A DNA stretch of 8,250 bases from Pseudomonadales bacterium. GTDB taxonomy: Bacteria > Pseudomonadota > Gammaproteobacteria > Pseudomonadales > Azotimanducaceae. Location: positions 1 through 8,250 of the forward strand of contig JAPKEK010000069.1 in assembly GCA_028822125.1 (NCBI GenBank), written 5' to 3'. A program made the position numbers and the translations under genes. Below the pieces are notes generated by a model that searched no databases, had not been told where the DNA came from, and was given only the letters and a program-made list of their open reading frames with translations. Of the stretch, positions 7,224 through 8,250 are shown piece after piece. The number at the start of each line of letters is the position of its first letter. Position 1 is the first letter of the stretch.

Positions 7224-8242
7224 TCGACCTGCCTATTGAGCCCGCCACGCTGAGCCAATTGCTGACTCAACTGAAAAACAGCCATGGCATAAAGCCTGCT
7301 ATGGTTATATCGGGTAATCACATAGAAATTTTTCAATCCCAGGAAGTATTCGTTGCCCGCCTTTCCCTGCAACCTCATTGGACTGACTTCAGCTGTATCT
7401 TTCAGGTCCGCGCTGACCGGCAGACCGGCAAGCCTTACTTCTGCAATCGTCATAGAAGGTTTTAACGAAACATTAAAGCTATCACTGGTTAGAGCGCCGA
7501 GGTCGTCAATTCTCATTACAACTGCCTGCCTGTCCAGCCAACCGTGGGTGTGAAGATAATTCGCGACGCTACCAATCGCGTCTATTGGATTGTTCCAGAT
7601 ATCTATCTGACCATCCTGGTCAAAATCAATGGCATATCGCCTATAACTACTCGGCATGAATTGTCCCAGCCCCATGGCACCAGCATAAGAACCCAGCAGC
7701 GACGCAGGATCGACCTTCTGTTCTCTTGCGAGTAACAGCATGTGCTTTAATTCACCCTCAAAAAATCGCGCCCTGGGTGGATAATCAAATGCCAGCGTAC
7801 TCAAAGAATCCAGAACTCGATAACTTCCTGTGTTTCGTCCATATGAAGTCTCAATACCCAGAATGGCTGAAATAATCTCCGCGGGCACACCGAACTCTGC
7901 CTCGGCTTTTGCCAAGCTGCTACGGTGGGATCTGATAAATTCCACACCCTGGAATAGCCGTTTTTCAGTAAGGAAAATATCCTGGTACTTATCCCAGTGT
8001 AAAACTCGCTCAGCGGGTCGGGAAATAGCGTCAATAATTTGCTGCTTATACTCAGCCTGGGCAAATAGATCCAGCAACTGTTGCCGGTCAAAGCCTTCCT
8101 TTAATACCAAGTCGTCGATAAAACGCCTGGTTTCCGGGTGCTCCGCGTAAGCGGCAGCGGCAGCGGCTACCACCGACAACGAAATACACGCAAAAACCGA
8201 ACAAAGCAATAACTGTACGGCCCGTTTTGTAACTTGTTTCAT
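7220..8242 (-). CDS. mltB: MltB-family lytic murein transglycosylase
   Basis: Enzymes of this family cleave the MurNAc-GlcNAc bond of peptidoglycan with formation of 1,6-anhydro-MurNAc, acting in the periplasm. The 340-residue protein has the catalytic glutamate E131 in ILGIETSYGRNTG, followed by the family blocks SYAGAMGLGQFMPSSY (185-200) and DAIGSVANYLHTHGW (221-235). Between them, DFDQDGQID (206-214) matches the EF-hand calcium loop known from E. coli Slt35. The N-terminus is a signal peptide with an alanine run; cleavage is likely after AYA near residue 33. No convincing lipobox is visible, so it is probably soluble like P. aeruginosa SltB1 rather than lipid-anchored like E. coli MltB. 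The start lies 8 nt from the window edge, so its ribosome site cannot be judged. It overlaps rlpA by 4 nt. Confidence 0.95.
   Translation of the reverse strand: MKQVTKRAVQLLLCSVFACISLSVVAAAAAAYAEHPETRRFIDDLVLKEGFDRQQLLDLFAQAEYKQQIIDAISRPAERVLHWDKYQDIFLTEKRLFQGVEFIRSHRSSLAKAEAEFGVPAEIISAILGIETSYGRNTGSYRVLDSLSTLAFDYPPRARFFEGELKHMLLLAREQKVDPASLLGSYAGAMGLGQFMPSSYRRYAIDFDQDGQIDIWNNPIDAIGSVANYLHTHGWLDRQAVVMRIDDLGALTSDSFNVSLKPSMTIAEVRLAGLPVSADLKDTAEVSPMRLQGKAGNEYFLGLKNFYVITRYNHSRLYAMAVFQLSQQLAQRGGLNRQVD
7225..7238 (-). promoter_or_regulatory. Possible ribosome binding region for rlpA TTG start
   Basis: On the minus strand a TAGGCAGG sequence ends about 4 nt before the TTG at 7223. It is a modest Shine-Dalgarno match at rather short spacing, so re-initiation by ribosomes terminating at the overlapping mltB stop probably contributes. 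Confidence 0.35.
8151..8167 (-). repeat. Hexanucleotide tandem repeat in the mltB signal peptide
   Basis: Nearly three copies of a 6-nt unit (GCGGCA on the plus strand) encode most of the six-alanine run at residues 26-31 of the MltB signal peptide. Copy-number change would add or remove two alanines without breaking the frame. Confidence 0.7.
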
Positions 8243-8250
8243 AATGATTG

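Noticed and set aside
7187..7465. 92-codon open frame on the plus strand opposite mltB and rlpA
   Set aside because: It lies antisense to well-supported genes, resembles no known family and has no convincing ribosome site.
7830..8150. 106-codon open frame on the plus strand opposite mltB
   Set aside because: It is fully antisense to conserved mltB coding sequence, with low-complexity composition and no recognisable motif.
1..8250. Mobile element, CRISPR array, tRNA/rRNA gene, riboswitch or novel defence system
   Set aside because: All but about 90 bases are covered by ten recognised housekeeping genes with intact motifs, and the gaps are too short to hold such elements.

Overview
This looks like an ordinary housekeeping region from a gammaproteobacterial chromosome. 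The evidence is the protein motifs and two gene orders known from that class. I could not narrow the genus. Base composition looks balanced, coding density is very high, and I see no RNA gene, insertion sequence, phage gene, CRISPR array or other mobile element.

Left half, plus strand (1-3223): the C-terminal part of hemA (glutamyl-tRNA reductase, cut by the window edge), then prfA (release factor 1), prmC (release factor glutamine methyltransferase) and a moeB/thiF-type sulfur-carrier adenylyltransferase. hemA and prfA overlap by 4 nt, prfA and prmC by 8 nt, and moeB follows prmC after 4 nt from a TTG start. This is very probably one operon. PrmC modifies the GGQ glutamine of the release factor encoded next to it. 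HemA commits glutamyl-tRNA to tetrapyrrole synthesis, and the MoeB-like enzyme activates a small sulfur-carrier protein.

Right half, minus strand (8242 down to 3250): mltB-type lytic transglycosylase, rlpA, dacA (D,D-carboxypeptidase of the PBP5/6 family), ybeD (DUF493), lipB and lipA. The junctions are a 4-nt overlap, 52 nt, 6 nt, 3 nt and an 11-nt overlap. The first three products act on peptidoglycan in the cell envelope. The last two make protein-bound lipoate: LipB transfers octanoyl groups to apoproteins and LipA inserts the two sulfurs.

The two clusters converge on a 26-bp gap (3224-3249). No gene-free stretch exceeds 52 bp. Points worth a second look are small: two TTG starts (moeB and rlpA), an over-long lipA reading frame whose real start is probably internal, an MltB that appears soluble rather than lipid-anchored, a hexanucleotide repeat in its signal peptide, and the convergent joining of two clusters that lie apart in, for example, Pseudomonas aeruginosa. 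I did not find evidence of a new biological system.
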